A stretch of 64,000 nucleotides of DNA from Siphonodentalium dalli (taxonomy: Eukaryota > Mollusca > Scaphopoda > Gadilida > Siphonodentaliidae), in NCBI GenBank assembly GCA_032622095.1, contig CP136069.1, positions 109,770,278 through 109,834,277 of the forward strand, given 5' to 3'. The position numbers and the translations under genes were made by a program. Every line of letters starts with the position of its first letter. Position 1 is the stretch's first letter. A model generated the notes under the pieces. The model saw nothing but the letters and a program-made list of their open reading frames with translations. It did not search any database and was not told the origin of the DNA. Of the stretch, positions 37,035-50,631 are shown one piece after another.

Positions 37035-38391
37035 CTTCAGTTATACAAGATGCATTAGCTAGTAAAATTGAAAAAAAAGCTAAATTTTTTGGCTTTATTT
37101 TGAGGATTGACACTAATTTTCAGGATGCCTCATATTGGAAAAATAAACCACTACTGCTCGATATAATCCATTTTTGATTTCAGTAAGGTCTATATTTTGA
37201 TAAAATACTATAAGAAACGCTGTTATTCACACATATACATATATATAGGAATCAGGGAGCTAAATGTGTTCTGGAGTCGGGGAGCGAGTACACCGTGGAA
37301 TGCTAAAGGGGAAGGTAACCGAAGAATGACCTTCACCGGATACATGCGACACGTTATTAAAGGATGACATCGCGTTTATTTGATTTGTACATAATATCTA
37401 AATAATTTAAACTGGTGAATGAATGGGGGAACGAATTTTTGTGAGCGGGAAATGTATTTAACTAGCTGTTGTAGATCTGGGTTTTTCCAGATCAAATTTG
37501 GCTGTGAGATAGCCCTGTCGTACACTTGGGGATTTATTTTAAAAAGCAAACACATGACCTATGATTTTTCTTGCATTTTCGTGATCAACTGGTGTCAATC
37601 TAGTTGGGTAAACATCACTGGTATGGCCTGCAGGCTTCAATTCAGCGAATTTGGCCGAAACGTTAACACTGTCGCCTATGGGAAACCATTTAGTTCCGTG
37701 ATTCCTATAAGAAAAAATTTGAATTTTACGAAATTTCACGTCTCGCCGTGATAAGTTGTTATTTCCATATTTTCTTATTTTCAAATGATAATGACCACAT
37801 TTTGGACAGATTTAAAGAAGAAACGCATGGATTCGCCTGTAGATAGTAAAGAAAGTGATAAATCTGGTAATTTTGCATGGATGTCAGGTACCATTAGGGG
37901 GTCAGGGGGTCTAAAGCCCCCTCCCCACAATTTTGAGGAGTGTTAGCCCCCCCCCCACCCATTGGGAAAATGTGTCATTTGACCCAATTAAGCTTTTCCG
38001 GCACCCAGTAGCCTTATCTTGGACCGTAGCTCCACCCCAAGTCGGGGAGGGGGGGGGGGGTGATGGCGTCACCACTAGAGTTACTGTCGTGCAAAACTGT
38101 CATGGCAGCTTTGTTAAACAGACAGTATGCCCTGCCATCTGGTAAAATTTCATTCCTGAGGCTTTGTCTGATGTTGTATCATAATGTTTCGATATTTAAA
38201 TTGACTTATGGTTGCTTTACATTGCTATTAAAATATTTTTAATTTTTATTTTCTGTTAATTTTGGTAAATATTTATTATAAATTGCCAAATTCTGCATGA
38301 AAAGGGTTTAAAATTGGACAATATATCCCTCTCAAAATGTATATTAACATTTCCTCTTCAATTTAGTAATATTATGGTATATAAGGACATA
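37035..38391 (+). repeat. Satellite unit U29 (tetramer position 2)
   Basis: Element at 37248-37705. N-type with AAAGGGGAAGGT; tail T-run TTTTTAATTTTT as in U25. Confidence 0.95.
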
Positions 38392-39749
38392 CTTCAGTTA
38401 TACAAGATGCATTAGCTAGTAAAATTGAAAAAAAAAGCTAAATTTTTTGGCTTTATTTTGAGGATTGACACTAATTTTCAGGATGCCTCATATTGGAAAA
38501 ATAAACCACTACTGCTCGATATAATCCATTTTTGATTTCAGTAAGGTCTATATTTTGATAAAATACTATAAGAAACGCTGTTATTCACACATATACATAT
38601 ATATAGGAATCAGGGAGCTAAATGTGTTCTGGAGTCGGGGAGCGAGTACACCGTGGAATGCTAAAGGTGAAGGTAACCGAAGAATGACCTTCACCTGATA
38701 CATGCGACACGTTATTAAAGGATGACATCGCGTTTATTTGATTTGTACATAATATCTAAATAATTTAAACTGGTGAATGAATGGGGGAACGGATTTTTGT
38801 GAGCGGGAAATGTATTTAACTAGCTGTTGTAGATCTGGGTTTTTCCAGATCAAATTTGGCTGTGAGATAGCCCTGTCGTACACTTGGGGATTTATTTTAA
38901 AAAGCAAACCCATGACCTATGATTTTTCTTGCATTTTCGTGATCAACTGGTGTCAATCTAGTTGGGTAAACATCACTGGTATGGCCTGCAGGCTTCAATT
39001 CAGCGAATTTGGCCGAAACGTTAACACTGTCGCCTATGGGAAACCATTTAGTTCCGTGATTCCTATAAGAAAAATTTGAATTTTACGAAATTTCACGTCT
39101 CGCCATGATAAGTTGTTATTTCCATATTTTCTTATTTTCAAATGATAATGACCACATTTTGGACAGATTTAAAGAAGAAACGCATGGATTCGCCTGTAGA
39201 TAGTAAAGAAAGTGATAAATCTGGTAATTTTGCATGGATGTCAGGTACCATTAGGGGGTCAGGGGGTCTAAAGCCCCCCTCCCCACAATTTTGAGGAGTG
39301 TTAGCCCCCCCCCCCTCCCCCACCCATTGGGAAAATGTGTCATTTGACCCAATTAAGCTTTTCCGGCACCCAGTAGCCTTATCTTGGACCGTAGCTCCAC
39401 CCCAAGTCGGGAGGGGGGTGATGGCGTCACCACTAGAGTTACTGTCGTGCAAAACTGTCATGGCAGCTTTGTTAAACAGACAGTATGCCCTGCCATCTGG
39501 TAAAATTTCATTCCTGAGGCTTTGTCTGATGTTGTATCATAATGTTTCGATATTTAAATTGACTTATGGTTGCTTTACATTGCTATTAAAATATTTTTTA
39601 TTTTTATTTTCTGTTAATTTTGGTAAATATTTATTATAAATTGCCAAATTCTGCATGAAAAGGGTTTAAAATTGGACAATATATCCCTCTCAAAATGTAT
39701 ATTAACATTTCCTCTTCAATTTAGTAATATTATGGTATATAAGGACATA
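38392..39749 (+). repeat. Satellite unit U30 (tetramer position 3)
   Basis: Element at 38606-39063. P-type; CACAATTTTGAGG, T-interrupted C-run, CGGGAGGGGGG; matches U26. Confidence 0.95.
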
Positions 39750-41107
39750 CTTCAGTTATACAAGATGCATTAGCTAGTAAAATTGAAAAAAAAGCTAAAT
39801 TTTTTGGCTTTATTTTGAGGATTGACACTAATTTTCAGGATGCCTCATATTGGAAAAATAAACCACTACTGCTCGATATAATCCATTTTTGATTTCAGTA
39901 AGGTCTATATTTTGATAAAATACTATAAGAAACGCTGTTATTCACACATATACATATATATAGGAATCAGGGAGCTAAATGTGTTCTGGAGTCGGGGAGC
40001 GAGTACACCGTGGAATGCTAAAGGTGAAGGTAACCGAAGAATGACCTTCACCGGATACATGCGACACGTTATTAAAGGATGACATCGCGTTTATTTGATT
40101 TGTACATAATATCTAAATAATTTAAACTGGTGAATGAATGGGGGAACGAATTTTTGTGAGCGGGAAATGTATTTAACTAGCTGTTGTAGATCTGGGTTTT
40201 TCCAGATCAAATTTGGCTGTGAGATAGCCCTGTCGTACACTTGGGGATTTATTTTAAAAAGCAAACACATGACCTATGATTTTTCTTGCATTTTCGTGAT
40301 CAACTGGTGTCAATCTAGTTGGGTAAACATCACTGGTATGGCCTGCAGGCTTCAATTCAGCGAATTTGGCCGAAACGTTAACACTGTCGCCTATGGGAAA
40401 CCATTTAGTTCCGTGATTCCTATAAGAAAAAATTTGAATTTTACGAAATTTCACGTCTCGCCGTGATAAGTTGTTATTTCCATATTTTCTTATTTTCAAA
40501 TGATAATGACCACATTTTGGACAGATTTAAAGAAGAAACGCATGGATTCGCCTGTAGATAGTAAAGAAAGTGATAAATCTGGTAATTTTGCATGGATGTC
40601 AGGTACCATTAGGGGGTCAGGGGGTCTAAAGCCCCCTCCCCACAATTTTGAGGAGTGTTAGCCCCCCCCCCACCCATTGGGAAAATGTGTCATTTGACCC
40701 AATTAAGCTTTTCCGGCACCCAGTAGCCTTATCTTGGACCGTAGCTCCACCCCAAGTCGGGGAGGGGAGGGGGGGGTGATGGCGTCACCACTAGAGTTAC
40801 TGTCGTGCAAAACTGTCATGGCAGCTTTGTTAAACAGACAGTATGCCCTGCCATCTGGTAAAATTTCATTCCTGAGGCTTTGTCTGATGTTGTATCATAA
40901 TGTTTCGATATTTAAATTGACTTATGGTTGCTTTACATTGCTATTAAAATATTTTTTATTTTTATTTTCTGTTAATTTTGGTAAATATTTATTATAAATT
41001 GCCAAATTCTGCATGAAAAGGGTTTAAAATTGGACAATATATCCCTCTCAAAATGTATATTAACATTTCCTCTTCAATTTAGTAATATTATGGTATATAA
41101 GGACATA
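39750..41107 (+). repeat. Satellite unit U31 (tetramer position 4, trimer position 1)
   Basis: Element at 39963-40420. N-type; the G-run is interrupted twice (CGGGGAGGGGAGGGGGG). Confidence 0.95.
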
Positions 41108-42472
41108 CTTCAGTTATACAAGATGCATTAGCTAGTAAAATTGAAAAAAAAAGCTAAATTTTTTGGCTTTATTTTGAGGATTGACACTAATTTTCAGGAT
41201 GCCTCATATTGGAAAAATAAACCACTACTGCTCGATATAATCCATTTTTGATTTCAGTAAGGTCTATATTTTGATAAAATACTATAAGAAACGCTGTTAT
41301 TCACACATATACATATATATAGGAATCAGGGAGCTAAATGTGTTCTGGAGTCGGGGAGCGAGTACACCGTGGAATGCTAAAGGTGAAGGTAACCGAAGAA
41401 TGACCTTCACCTGATACATGCGACACGTTATTAAAGGATGACATCGCGTTTATTTGATTTGTACATAATATCTAAATAATTTAAACTGGTGAATGAATGG
41501 GGGAACGGATTTTTGTGAGCGGGAAATGTATTTAACTAGCTGTTGTAGATCTGGGTTTTTCCAGATCAAATTTGGCTGTGAGATAGCCCTGTCGTACACT
41601 TGGGGATTTATTTTAAAAAGCAAACCCATGACCTATGATTTTTCTTGCATTTTCGTGATCAACTGGTGTCAATCTAGTTGGGTAAACATCACTGGTATGG
41701 CCTGCAGGCTTCAATTCAGCGAATTTGGCCGAAACGTTAACACTGTCGCCTATGGGAAACCATTTAGTTCCGTGATTCCTATAAGAAAAATTTGAATTTT
41801 ACGAAATTTCACGTCTCGCCATGATAAGTTGTTATTTCCATATTTTCTTATTTTCAAATGATAATGACCACATTTTGGACAGATTTAAAGAAGAAACGCA
41901 TGGATTCGCCTGTAGATAGTAAAGAAAGTGATAAATCTGGTAATTTTGCATGGATGTCAGGTACCATTAGGGGGTCAGGGGGTCTAAAGCCCCCCTCCCC
42001 ACAATTTTGAGGAGTGTTAGCCCCCCCCCCTCCCCCACCCATTGGGAAAATGTGTCATTTGACCCAATTAAGCTTTTCCGGCACCCAGTAGCCTTATCTT
42101 GGACCGTAGCTCCACCCCAAGTCGGGGGGGGGGGGAGGGGGTGATGGCGTCACCACTAGAGTTACTGTCGTGCAAAACTGTCATGGCAGCTTTGTTAAAC
42201 AGACAGTATGCCCTGCCATCTGGTAAAATTTCATTCCTGAGGCTTTGTCTGATGTTGTATCATAATGTTTCGATATTTAAATTGACTTATGGTTGCTTTA
42301 CATTGCTATTAAAATATTTTTTATTTTTATTTTCTGTTAATTTTGGTAAATATTTATTATAAATTGCCAAATTCTGCATGAAAAGGGTTTAAAATTGGAC
42401 AATATATCCCTCTCAAAATGTATATTAACATTTCCTCTTCAATTTAGTAATATTATGGTATATAAGGACATA
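41108..42472 (+). repeat. Satellite unit U32 (trimer position 2)
   Basis: Element at 41322-41779. P-type; C-run interrupted by T; long G-run ending AGGGGGTGATGG, as in U35 and U37. Confidence 0.95.
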
Positions 42473-43828
42473 CTTCAGTTATACAAGATGCATTAGCTAG
42501 TAAAATTGAAAAAAAAAGCTAAATTTTTTGGCTTTATTTTGAGGATTGACACTAATTTTCAGGATGCCTCATATTGGAAAAATAAACCACTACTGCTCGA
42601 TATAATCCATTTTTGATTTCAGTAAGGTCTATATTTTGATAAAATACTATAAGAAACGCTGTTATTCACACATATACATATATATAGGAATCAGGGAGCT
42701 AAATGTGTTCTGGAGTCGGGGAGCGAGTACACCGTGGAATGCTAAAGGTGAAGGTAACCGAAGAATGACCTTCACCTGATACATGCGACACGTTATTAAA
42801 TGATGACATCGCGTTTATTTGATTTGTACATAATATCTAAATAATTTAAACTGGTGAATGAATGGGGGAACGGATTTTTGTGAGCGGGAAATGTATTTAA
42901 CTAGCTGTTGTAGATCTGGGTTTTTCCAGATCAAATTTGGCTGTGAGATAGCCCTGTCGTACACTTGGGGATTTATTTTAAAAAGCAAACACATGACCTA
43001 TGATTTTTCTTGCATTTTCGTGATCAACTGGTGTCAATCTAGTTGGGTAAACATCACTGGTATGGCCTGCAGGCTTCAATTCAGCGAATTTGGCCGAAAC
43101 GTTAACACTGTCGCCTATGGGAAACCATTTAGTTCCGTGATTCCTATAAGAAAAATTTGAATTTTACGAAATTTCACGTCTCGCCGTGATAAGTTGTTAT
43201 TTCCATATTTTCTTATTTTCAAATGATAATGACCACATTTTGGACAGATTTAAAGAAGAAACGCATGGATTCGCCTGTAGATAGTAAAGAAAGTGATAAA
43301 TCTGGTAATTTTGCATGGATGTCAGGTACCATTAGGGGGTCAGGGGGTCTAAAGCCCCCCTCCCCACAATTTTGAGGAGTGTTAGCCCCCCCCCACCCCC
43401 ACCCATTGGGAAAATGTGTCATTTGACCCAATTAAGCTTTTCCGGCACCCAGTAGCCTTATCTTGGACCGTAGCTCCACCCCAAGTCGGGAGGGGGGTGA
43501 TGGCGTCACCACTAGAGTTACTGTCGTGCAAAACTGTCATGGCAGCTTTGTTAAACAGACAGTATGCCCTGCCATCTGGTAAAATTTCATTCCTGAGGCT
43601 TTGTCTGATGTTGTATCATAATGTTTCGATATTTAAATTGACTTATGGTTGCTTTACATTGCTATTAAAATATTTTTTATTTTTATTTTCTGTTAATTTT
43701 GGTAAATATTTATTATAAATTGCCAAATTCTGCATGAAAAGGGTTTAAAATTGGACAATATATCCCTCTCAAAATGTATATTAACATTTCCTCTTCAATT
43801 TAGTAATATTATGGTATATAAGGACATA
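42473..43828 (+). repeat. Satellite unit U33 (trimer position 3)
   Basis: Element at 42687-43144. TTAAATGATG, AGCAAACACATG, GCCGTGATAAG but no extra A after the element; C-run interrupted by A; CGGGAGGGGGG. Confidence 0.95.
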
Positions 43829-45186
43829 CTTCAGTTATACAAGATGCATTAGCTAGTAAAATTGAAAAAAAAGCTAAATTTTTTGGCTTTATTTTGAGGA
43901 TTGACACTAATTTTCAGGATGCCTCATATTGGAAAAATAAACCACTACTGCTCGATATAATCCATTTTTGATTTCAGTAAGGTCTATATTTTGATAAAAT
44001 ACTATAAGAAACGCTGTTATTCACACATATACATATATATAGGAATCAGGGAGCTAAATGTGTTCTGGAGTCGGGGAGCGAGTACACCGTGGAATGCTAA
44101 AGGTGAAGGTAACCGAAGAATGACCTTCACCGGATACATGCGACACGTTATTAAAGGATGACATCGCGTTTATTTGATTTGTACATAATATCTAAATAAT
44201 TTAAACTGGTGAATGAATGGGGGAACGAATTTTTGTGAGCGGGAAATGTATTTAACTAGCTGTTGTAGATCTGGGTTTTTCCAGATCAAATTTGGCTGTG
44301 AGATAGCCCTGTCGTACACTTGGGGATTTATTTTAAAAAGCAAACACATGACCTATGATTTTTCTTGCATTTTCGTGATCAACTGGTGTCAATCTAGTTG
44401 GGTAAACATCACTGGTATGGCCTGCAGGCTTCAATTCAGCGAATTTGGCCGAAACGTTAACACTGTCGCCTATGGGAAACCATTTAGTTCCGTGATTCCT
44501 ATAAGAAAAAATTTGAATTTTACGAAATTTCACGTCTCGCCGTGATAAGTTGTTATTTCCATATTTTCTTATTTTCAAATGATAATGACCACATTTTGGA
44601 CAGATTTAAAGAAGAAACGCATGGATTCGCCTGTAGATAGTAAAGAAAGTGATAAATCTGGTAATTTTGCATGGATGTCAGGTACCATTAGGGGGTCAGG
44701 GGGTCTAAAGCCCCCTCCCCACAATTTTGAGGAGTGTTAGCCCCCCCCCCACCCATTGGGAAAATGTGTCATTTGACCCAATTAAGCTTTTCCGGCACCC
44801 AGTAGCCTTATCTTGGACCGTAGCTCCACCCCAAGTCGGGGAGGGGGGGGGGGGGTGATGGCGTCACCACTAGAGTTACTGTCGTGCAAAACTGTCATGG
44901 CAGCTTTGTTAAACAGACAGTATGCCCTGCCATCTGGTAAAATTTCATTCCTGAGGCTTTGTCTGATGTTGTATCATAATGTTTCGATATTTAAATTGAC
45001 TTATGGTTGCTTTACATTGCTATTAAAATATTTTTTATTTTTATTTTCTGTTAATTTTGGTAAATATTTATTATAAATTGCCAAATTCTGCATGAAAAGG
45101 GTTTAAAATTGGACAATATATCCCTCTCAAAATGTATATTAACATTTCCTCTTCAATTTAGTAATATTATGGTATACAAGGACATA
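43829..45186 (+). repeat. Satellite unit U34 (trimer position 1)
   Basis: Element at 44042-44499. N-type, counterpart of U31. Private TATACAAGG at the tail junction near 45174. Confidence 0.95.
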
Positions 45187-46553
45187 CTTCAGTTATACAA
45201 GATGCATTAGCTAGTAAAATTGAAAAAAAAAGCTAAATTTTTTGGCTTTATTTTGAGGATTGACACTAATTTTCAGGATGCCTCATATTGGAAAAATAAA
45301 CCACTACTGCTCGATATAATCCATTTTTGATTTCAGTAAGGTCTATATTTTGATAAAATACTATAAGAAACGCTGTTATTCACACATATACATATATATA
45401 GGAATCAGGGAGCTAAATGTGTTCTGGAGTCGGGGAGCGAGTACACCGTGGAATGCTAAAGGTGAAGGTAACCGAAGAATGACCTTCACCTGATACATGC
45501 GACACGTTATTAAAGGATGACATCGCGTTTATTTGATTTGTACATAATATCTAAATAATTTAAACTGGTGAATGAATGGGGGAACGGATTTTTGTGAGCG
45601 GGAAATGTATTTAACTAGCTGTTGTAGATCTGGGTTTTTCCAGATCAAATTTGGCTGTGAGATAGCCCTGTCGTACACTTGGGGATTTATTTTAAAAAGC
45701 AAACCCATGACCTATGATTTTTCTTGCATTTTCGTGATCAACTGGTGTCAATCTAGTTGGGTAAACATCACTGGTATGGCCTGCAGGCTTCAATTCAGCG
45801 AATTTGGCCGAAACGTTAACACTGTCGCCTATGGGAAACCATTTAGTTCCGTGATTCCTATAAGAAAAATTTGAATTTTACGAAATTTCACGTCTCGCCA
45901 TGATAAGTTGTTATTTCCATATTTTCTTATTTTCAAATGATAATGACCACATTTTGGACAGATTTAAAGAAGAAACGCATGGATTCGCCTGTAGATAGTA
46001 AAGAAAGTGATAAATCTGGTAATTTTGCATGGATGTCAGGTACCATTAGGGGTCAGGGGGTCTAAAGCCCCCCTCCCCACAATTTTGAGGAGTGTTAGCC
46101 CCCCCCCCCTCCCCCACCCATTGGGAAAATGTGTCATTTGACCCAATTAAGCTTTTCCGGCACCCAGTAGCCTTATCTTGGACCGTAGCTCCACCCCAAG
46201 TCGGGGGGGGGGGGGGAGGGGGTGATGGCGTCACCACTAGAGTTACTGTCGTGCAAAACTGTCATGGCAGCTTTGTTAAACAGACAGTATGCCCTGCCAT
46301 CTGGTAAAATTTCATTCCTGAGGCTTTGTCTGATGTTGTATCATAATGTTTCGATATTTAAATTGACTTATGGTTGCTTTACATTGCTATTAAAATATTT
46401 TTAATTTTTATTTTCTGTTAATTTTGGTAAATATTTATTATAAATTGCCAAATTCTGCATGAAAAGGGTTTAAAATTGGACAATATATCCCTCTCAAAAT
46501 GTATATTAACATTTCCTCTTCAATTTAGTAATATTATGGTATATAAGGACATA
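45187..46553 (+). repeat. Satellite unit U35 (trimer position 2)
   Basis: Element at 45401-45858. P-type, counterpart of U32; one G lost in TTAGGGGTCAGG; very long G-run ending AGGGGG. Longest unit by the marker spacing (1367 bp). Confidence 0.95.
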
Positions 46554-47918
46554 CTTCAGTTATACAAGATGCATTAGCTAGTAAAATTGAAAAAAAAAGC
46601 TAAATTTTTTGGCTTTATTTTGAGGATTGACACTAATTTTCAGGATGCCTCATATTGGAAAAATAAACCACTACTGCTCGATATAATCCATTTTTGATTT
46701 CAGTAAGGTCTATATTTTGATAAAATACTATAAGAAACGCTGTTATTCACACATATACATATATATAGGAATCAGGGAGCTAAATGTGTTCTGGAGTCGG
46801 GGAGCGAGTACACCGTGGAATGCTAAAGGTGAAGGTAACCGAAGAATGACCTTCACCTGATACATGCGACACGTTATTAAATGATGACATCGCGTTTATT
46901 TGATTTGTACATAATATCTAAATAATTTAAACTGGTGAATGAATGGGGGAACGGATTTTTGTGAGCGGGAAATGTATTTAACTAGCTGTTGTAGATCTGG
47001 GTTTTTCCAGATCAAATTTGGCTGTGAGATAGTCCTGTCGTACACTTGGGGATTTATTTTAAAAAGCAAACACATGACCTATGATTTTTCTTGCATTTTC
47101 GTGATCAACTGGTGTCAATCTAGTTGGGTAAACATCACTGGTATGGCCTGCAGGCTTCAATTCAGCGAATTTGGCCGAAACGTTAACACTGTCGCCTATG
47201 GGAAACCATTTAGTTCCGTGATTCCTATAAGAAAAAATTTGAATTTTACGAAATTTCACGTCTCGCCGTGATAAGTTGTTATTTCCATATTTTCTTATTT
47301 TCAAATGATAATGACCACATTTTGGACAGATTTAAAGAAGAAACGCATGGATTCGCCTGTAGATAGTAAAGAAAGTGATAAATCTGGTAATTTTGCATGG
47401 ATGTCAGGTACCATTAGGGGGTCAGGGGGTCTAAAGCCCCCTCCCCACAATTTTGAGGAGTGTTAGCCCCCCCCCCCCCCCACCCATTGGGAAAATGTGT
47501 CATTTGACCCAATTAAGCTTTTCCGGCACCCAGTAGCCTTATCTTGGACCGTAGCTCCACCCCAAGTCGGGGAGGGGGGGGGGGGGGTGATGGCGTCACC
47601 ACTAGAGTTACTGTCGTGCAAAACTGTCATGGCAGCTTTGTTAAACAGACAGTATGCACTGCCATCTGGTAAAATTTCATTCCTGAGGCTTTGTCTGATG
47701 TTGTATCATAATGTTTCGATATTTAAATTGACTTATGGTTGCTTTACATTGCTATTAAAATATTTTTTATTTTTATTTTCTGTTAATTTTGGTAAATATT
47801 TATTATAAATTGCCAAATTCTGCATGAAAAGGGTTTAAAATTGGACAATATATCCCTCTCAAAATGTATATTAACATTTCCTCTTCAATTTAGTAATATT
47901 ATGGTATATAAGGACATA
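46554..47918 (+). repeat. Satellite unit U36 (trimer position 3, mosaic)
   Basis: Element at 46768-47225. The head and element follow U33 (TTAAATGATG, GAACGGATTT), but the part after the element is N-type (extra A, five-C arm, CGGGGAGGGG). Private ATAGTCCTG and TATGCACTGCC. Confidence 0.95.
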
Positions 47919-49282
47919 CTTCAGTTATACAAGATGCATTAGCTAGTAAAATTGAAAAAAAAAGCTAAATTTTTTGGCTTTATTTTGAGGATTGACACTA
48001 ATTTTCAGGATGCCTCATATTGGAAAAATAAACCACTACTGCTCGATATAATCCATTTTTGATTTCAGTAAGGTCTATATTTTGATAAAATACTATAAGA
48101 AACGCTGTTATTCACACATATACATATATATAGGAATCAGGGAGCTAAATGTGTTCTGGAGTCGGGGAGCGAGTACACCGTGGAATGCTAAAGGTGAAGG
48201 TAACCGAAGAATGACCTTCACCTGATACATGCGACACGTTATTAAAGGATGACATCGCGTTTATTTGATTTGTACATAATATCTAAATAATTTAAACTGG
48301 TGAATGAATGGGGGAACGGATTTTTGTGAGCGGGAAATGTATTTAACTAGCTGTTGTAGATCTGGGTTTTTCCAGATCAAATTTGGCTGTGAGATAGCCC
48401 TGTCGTACACTTGGGGATTTATTTTAAAAAGCAAACCCATGACCTATGATTTTTCTTGCATTTTCGTGATCAACTGGTGTCAATCTAGTTGGGTAAACAT
48501 CACTGGTATGGCCTGCAGGCTTCAATTCAGCGAATTTGGCCGAAACGTTAACACTGTCGCCTATGGGAAACCATTTAGTTCCGTGATTCCTATAAGAAAA
48601 ATTTGAATTTTACGAAATTTCACGTCTCGCCATGATAAGTTGTTATTTCCATATTTTCTTATTTTCAAATGATAATGACCACATTTTGGACAGATTTAAA
48701 GAAGAAACGCATGGATTCGCCTGTAGATAGTAAAGAAAGTGATAAATCTGGTAATTTTGCATGGATGTCAGGTACCATTAGGGGGTCAGGGGGTCTAAAG
48801 CCCCCCTCCCCACAATTTTGAGGAGTGTTAGCCCCCCCCCTCCCCCACCCATTGGGAAAATGTGTCATTTGACCCAATTAAGCTTTTCCGGCACCCAGTA
48901 GCCTTATCTTGGACCGTAGCTCCACCCCAAGTCGGGGGGGGGGGGAGGGGGTGATGGCGTCACCACTAGAGTTACTGTCGTGCAAAACTGTCATGGCAGC
49001 TTTGTTAAACAGACAGTATGCCCTGCCATCTGGTAAAATTTCATTCCTGAGGCTTTGTCTGATGTTGTATCATAATGTTTCGATATTTAAATTGACTTAT
49101 GGTTGCTTTACATTGCTATTAAAATATTTTTTATTTTTATTTTCTGTTAATTTTGGTAAATATTTATTATAAATTGCCAAATTCTGCATGAAAAGGGTTT
49201 AAAATTGGACAATATATCCCTCTCAAAATGTATATTAACATTTCCTCTTCAATTTAGTAATATTATGGTATATAAGGACATA
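47919..49282 (+). repeat. Satellite unit U37
   Basis: Element at 48133-48590. P-type, same class as U32 and U35, but not preceded by an N-type unit. Confidence 0.95.
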
Positions 49283-50631
49283 CTTCAGTTATACAAGATG
49301 CATTAGCTAGTAAAATTGAAAAAAAGAGCTAAATTTTTTGGCTTTATTTTGAGGATTGACACTAATTTTCAGGATGCCTCATATTGGAAAAATAAACCAC
49401 TACTGCTCGATATAATCCATTTTTGATTTCAGTAAGGTCTATATTTTGATAAAATACTATAAGAAACGCTGTTATTCACACATATACATATATATAGGAA
49501 TCAGGGAGCTAAATGTGTTCTGGAGTCGGGGAGCGAGTACACCGTGGAATGCTAAAGGTGAAGGTAACCGAAGAATGACCTTCACCTGATACATGCGACA
49601 CGTTATTAAATGATGACATCGCGTTTATTTGATTTGTACATAATATCTAAATAATTTAAACTGGTGAATGAATGGGGGAACGGATTTTTGTGAGCGGGAA
49701 ATGTATTTAACTAGCTGTTGTAGATCTGGGTTTTTCCAGATCAAATTTGGCTGTGAGATAGCCCTGTCGTACACTTGGGGATTTATTTTAAAAAGCAAAC
49801 ACATGACCTATGATTTTTCTTGCATTTTCGTGATCAACTGGTGTCAATCTAGTTGGGTAAACATCACTGGTATGGCCTGCAGGCTTCAATTCAGCGAATT
49901 TGGCCGAAACGTTAACACTGTCGCCTATGGGAAACCATTTAGTTCCGTGATTCCTATAAGAAAAATTTGAATTTTACGAAATTTCACGTCTCGCCGTGAT
50001 AAGTTGTTATTTCCATATTTTCTTATTTTCAAATGATAATGACCACATTTTGGACAGATTTAAAGAAGAAACGCATGGATTCGCCTGTAGATAGTAAAGA
50101 AAGTGATAAATCTGGTAATTTTGCATGGATGTCAGGTACCATTAGGGGGTCAGGGGGTCTAAAGCCCCCCTCCCCACAATTTTGAGGAGTGTTAGCCCCC
50201 CCCACCCATTGGGAAAATGTGTCATTTGACCCAATTAAGCTTTTCCGGCACCCAGTAGCCTTATCTTGGACCGTAGCTCCACCCCAAGTCGGGGGGGGGG
50301 TGATGGCGTCACCACTAGAGTTACTGTCGTGCAAAACTGTCATGGCAGCTTTGTTAAACAGACAGTATGCCCTGCCATCTGGTAAAATTTCATTCCTGAG
50401 GCTTTGTCTGATGTTGTATCATAATGTTTCGATATTTAAATTGACTTATGGTTGCTTTACATTGCTATTAAAATATTTTTTATTTTTATTTTCTGTTAAT
50501 TTTGGTAAATATTTATTATAAATTGCCAAATTCTGCATGAAAAGGGTTTAAAATTGGACAATATATCCCTCTCAAAATGTATATTAACATTTCCTCTTCA
50601 ATTTAGTAATATTATAGTATATAAGGACATA
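49283..50631 (+). repeat. Satellite unit U38
   Basis: Element at 49497-49954. A-run interrupted as AAAAAGAGC, shared with U46; TTAAATGATG, GCCGTGATAAG; C-run of only eight; private ATTATAGTAT at the tail. Confidence 0.95.

Larger units (their letters stand above)
30255..41107 (+). repeat. Tetrameric higher-order repeat built from P/N dimers (U24-U27, U28-U31)
   Basis: P-type and N-type units alternate without exception over eight units (dimer period about 2.71 kb). CACAAGTTTGAGG marks U24/U28, and the hairpin-1 change AAAGGGGAAGGT plus the TTTTTAATTTTT tail mark U25/U29. This gives a 5426-5431 bp tetramer present twice. Confidence 0.85.
39750..47918 (+). repeat. Trimeric higher-order repeat (U31-U33, U34-U36)
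   Basis: The order N-type, P-type with AGGGGGTGATGG, and TTAAATGATG type occurs twice at 4079-4081 bp offset. U37-U38 repeat the last two positions without the N-type unit. U36 is mosaic. Confidence 0.75.
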
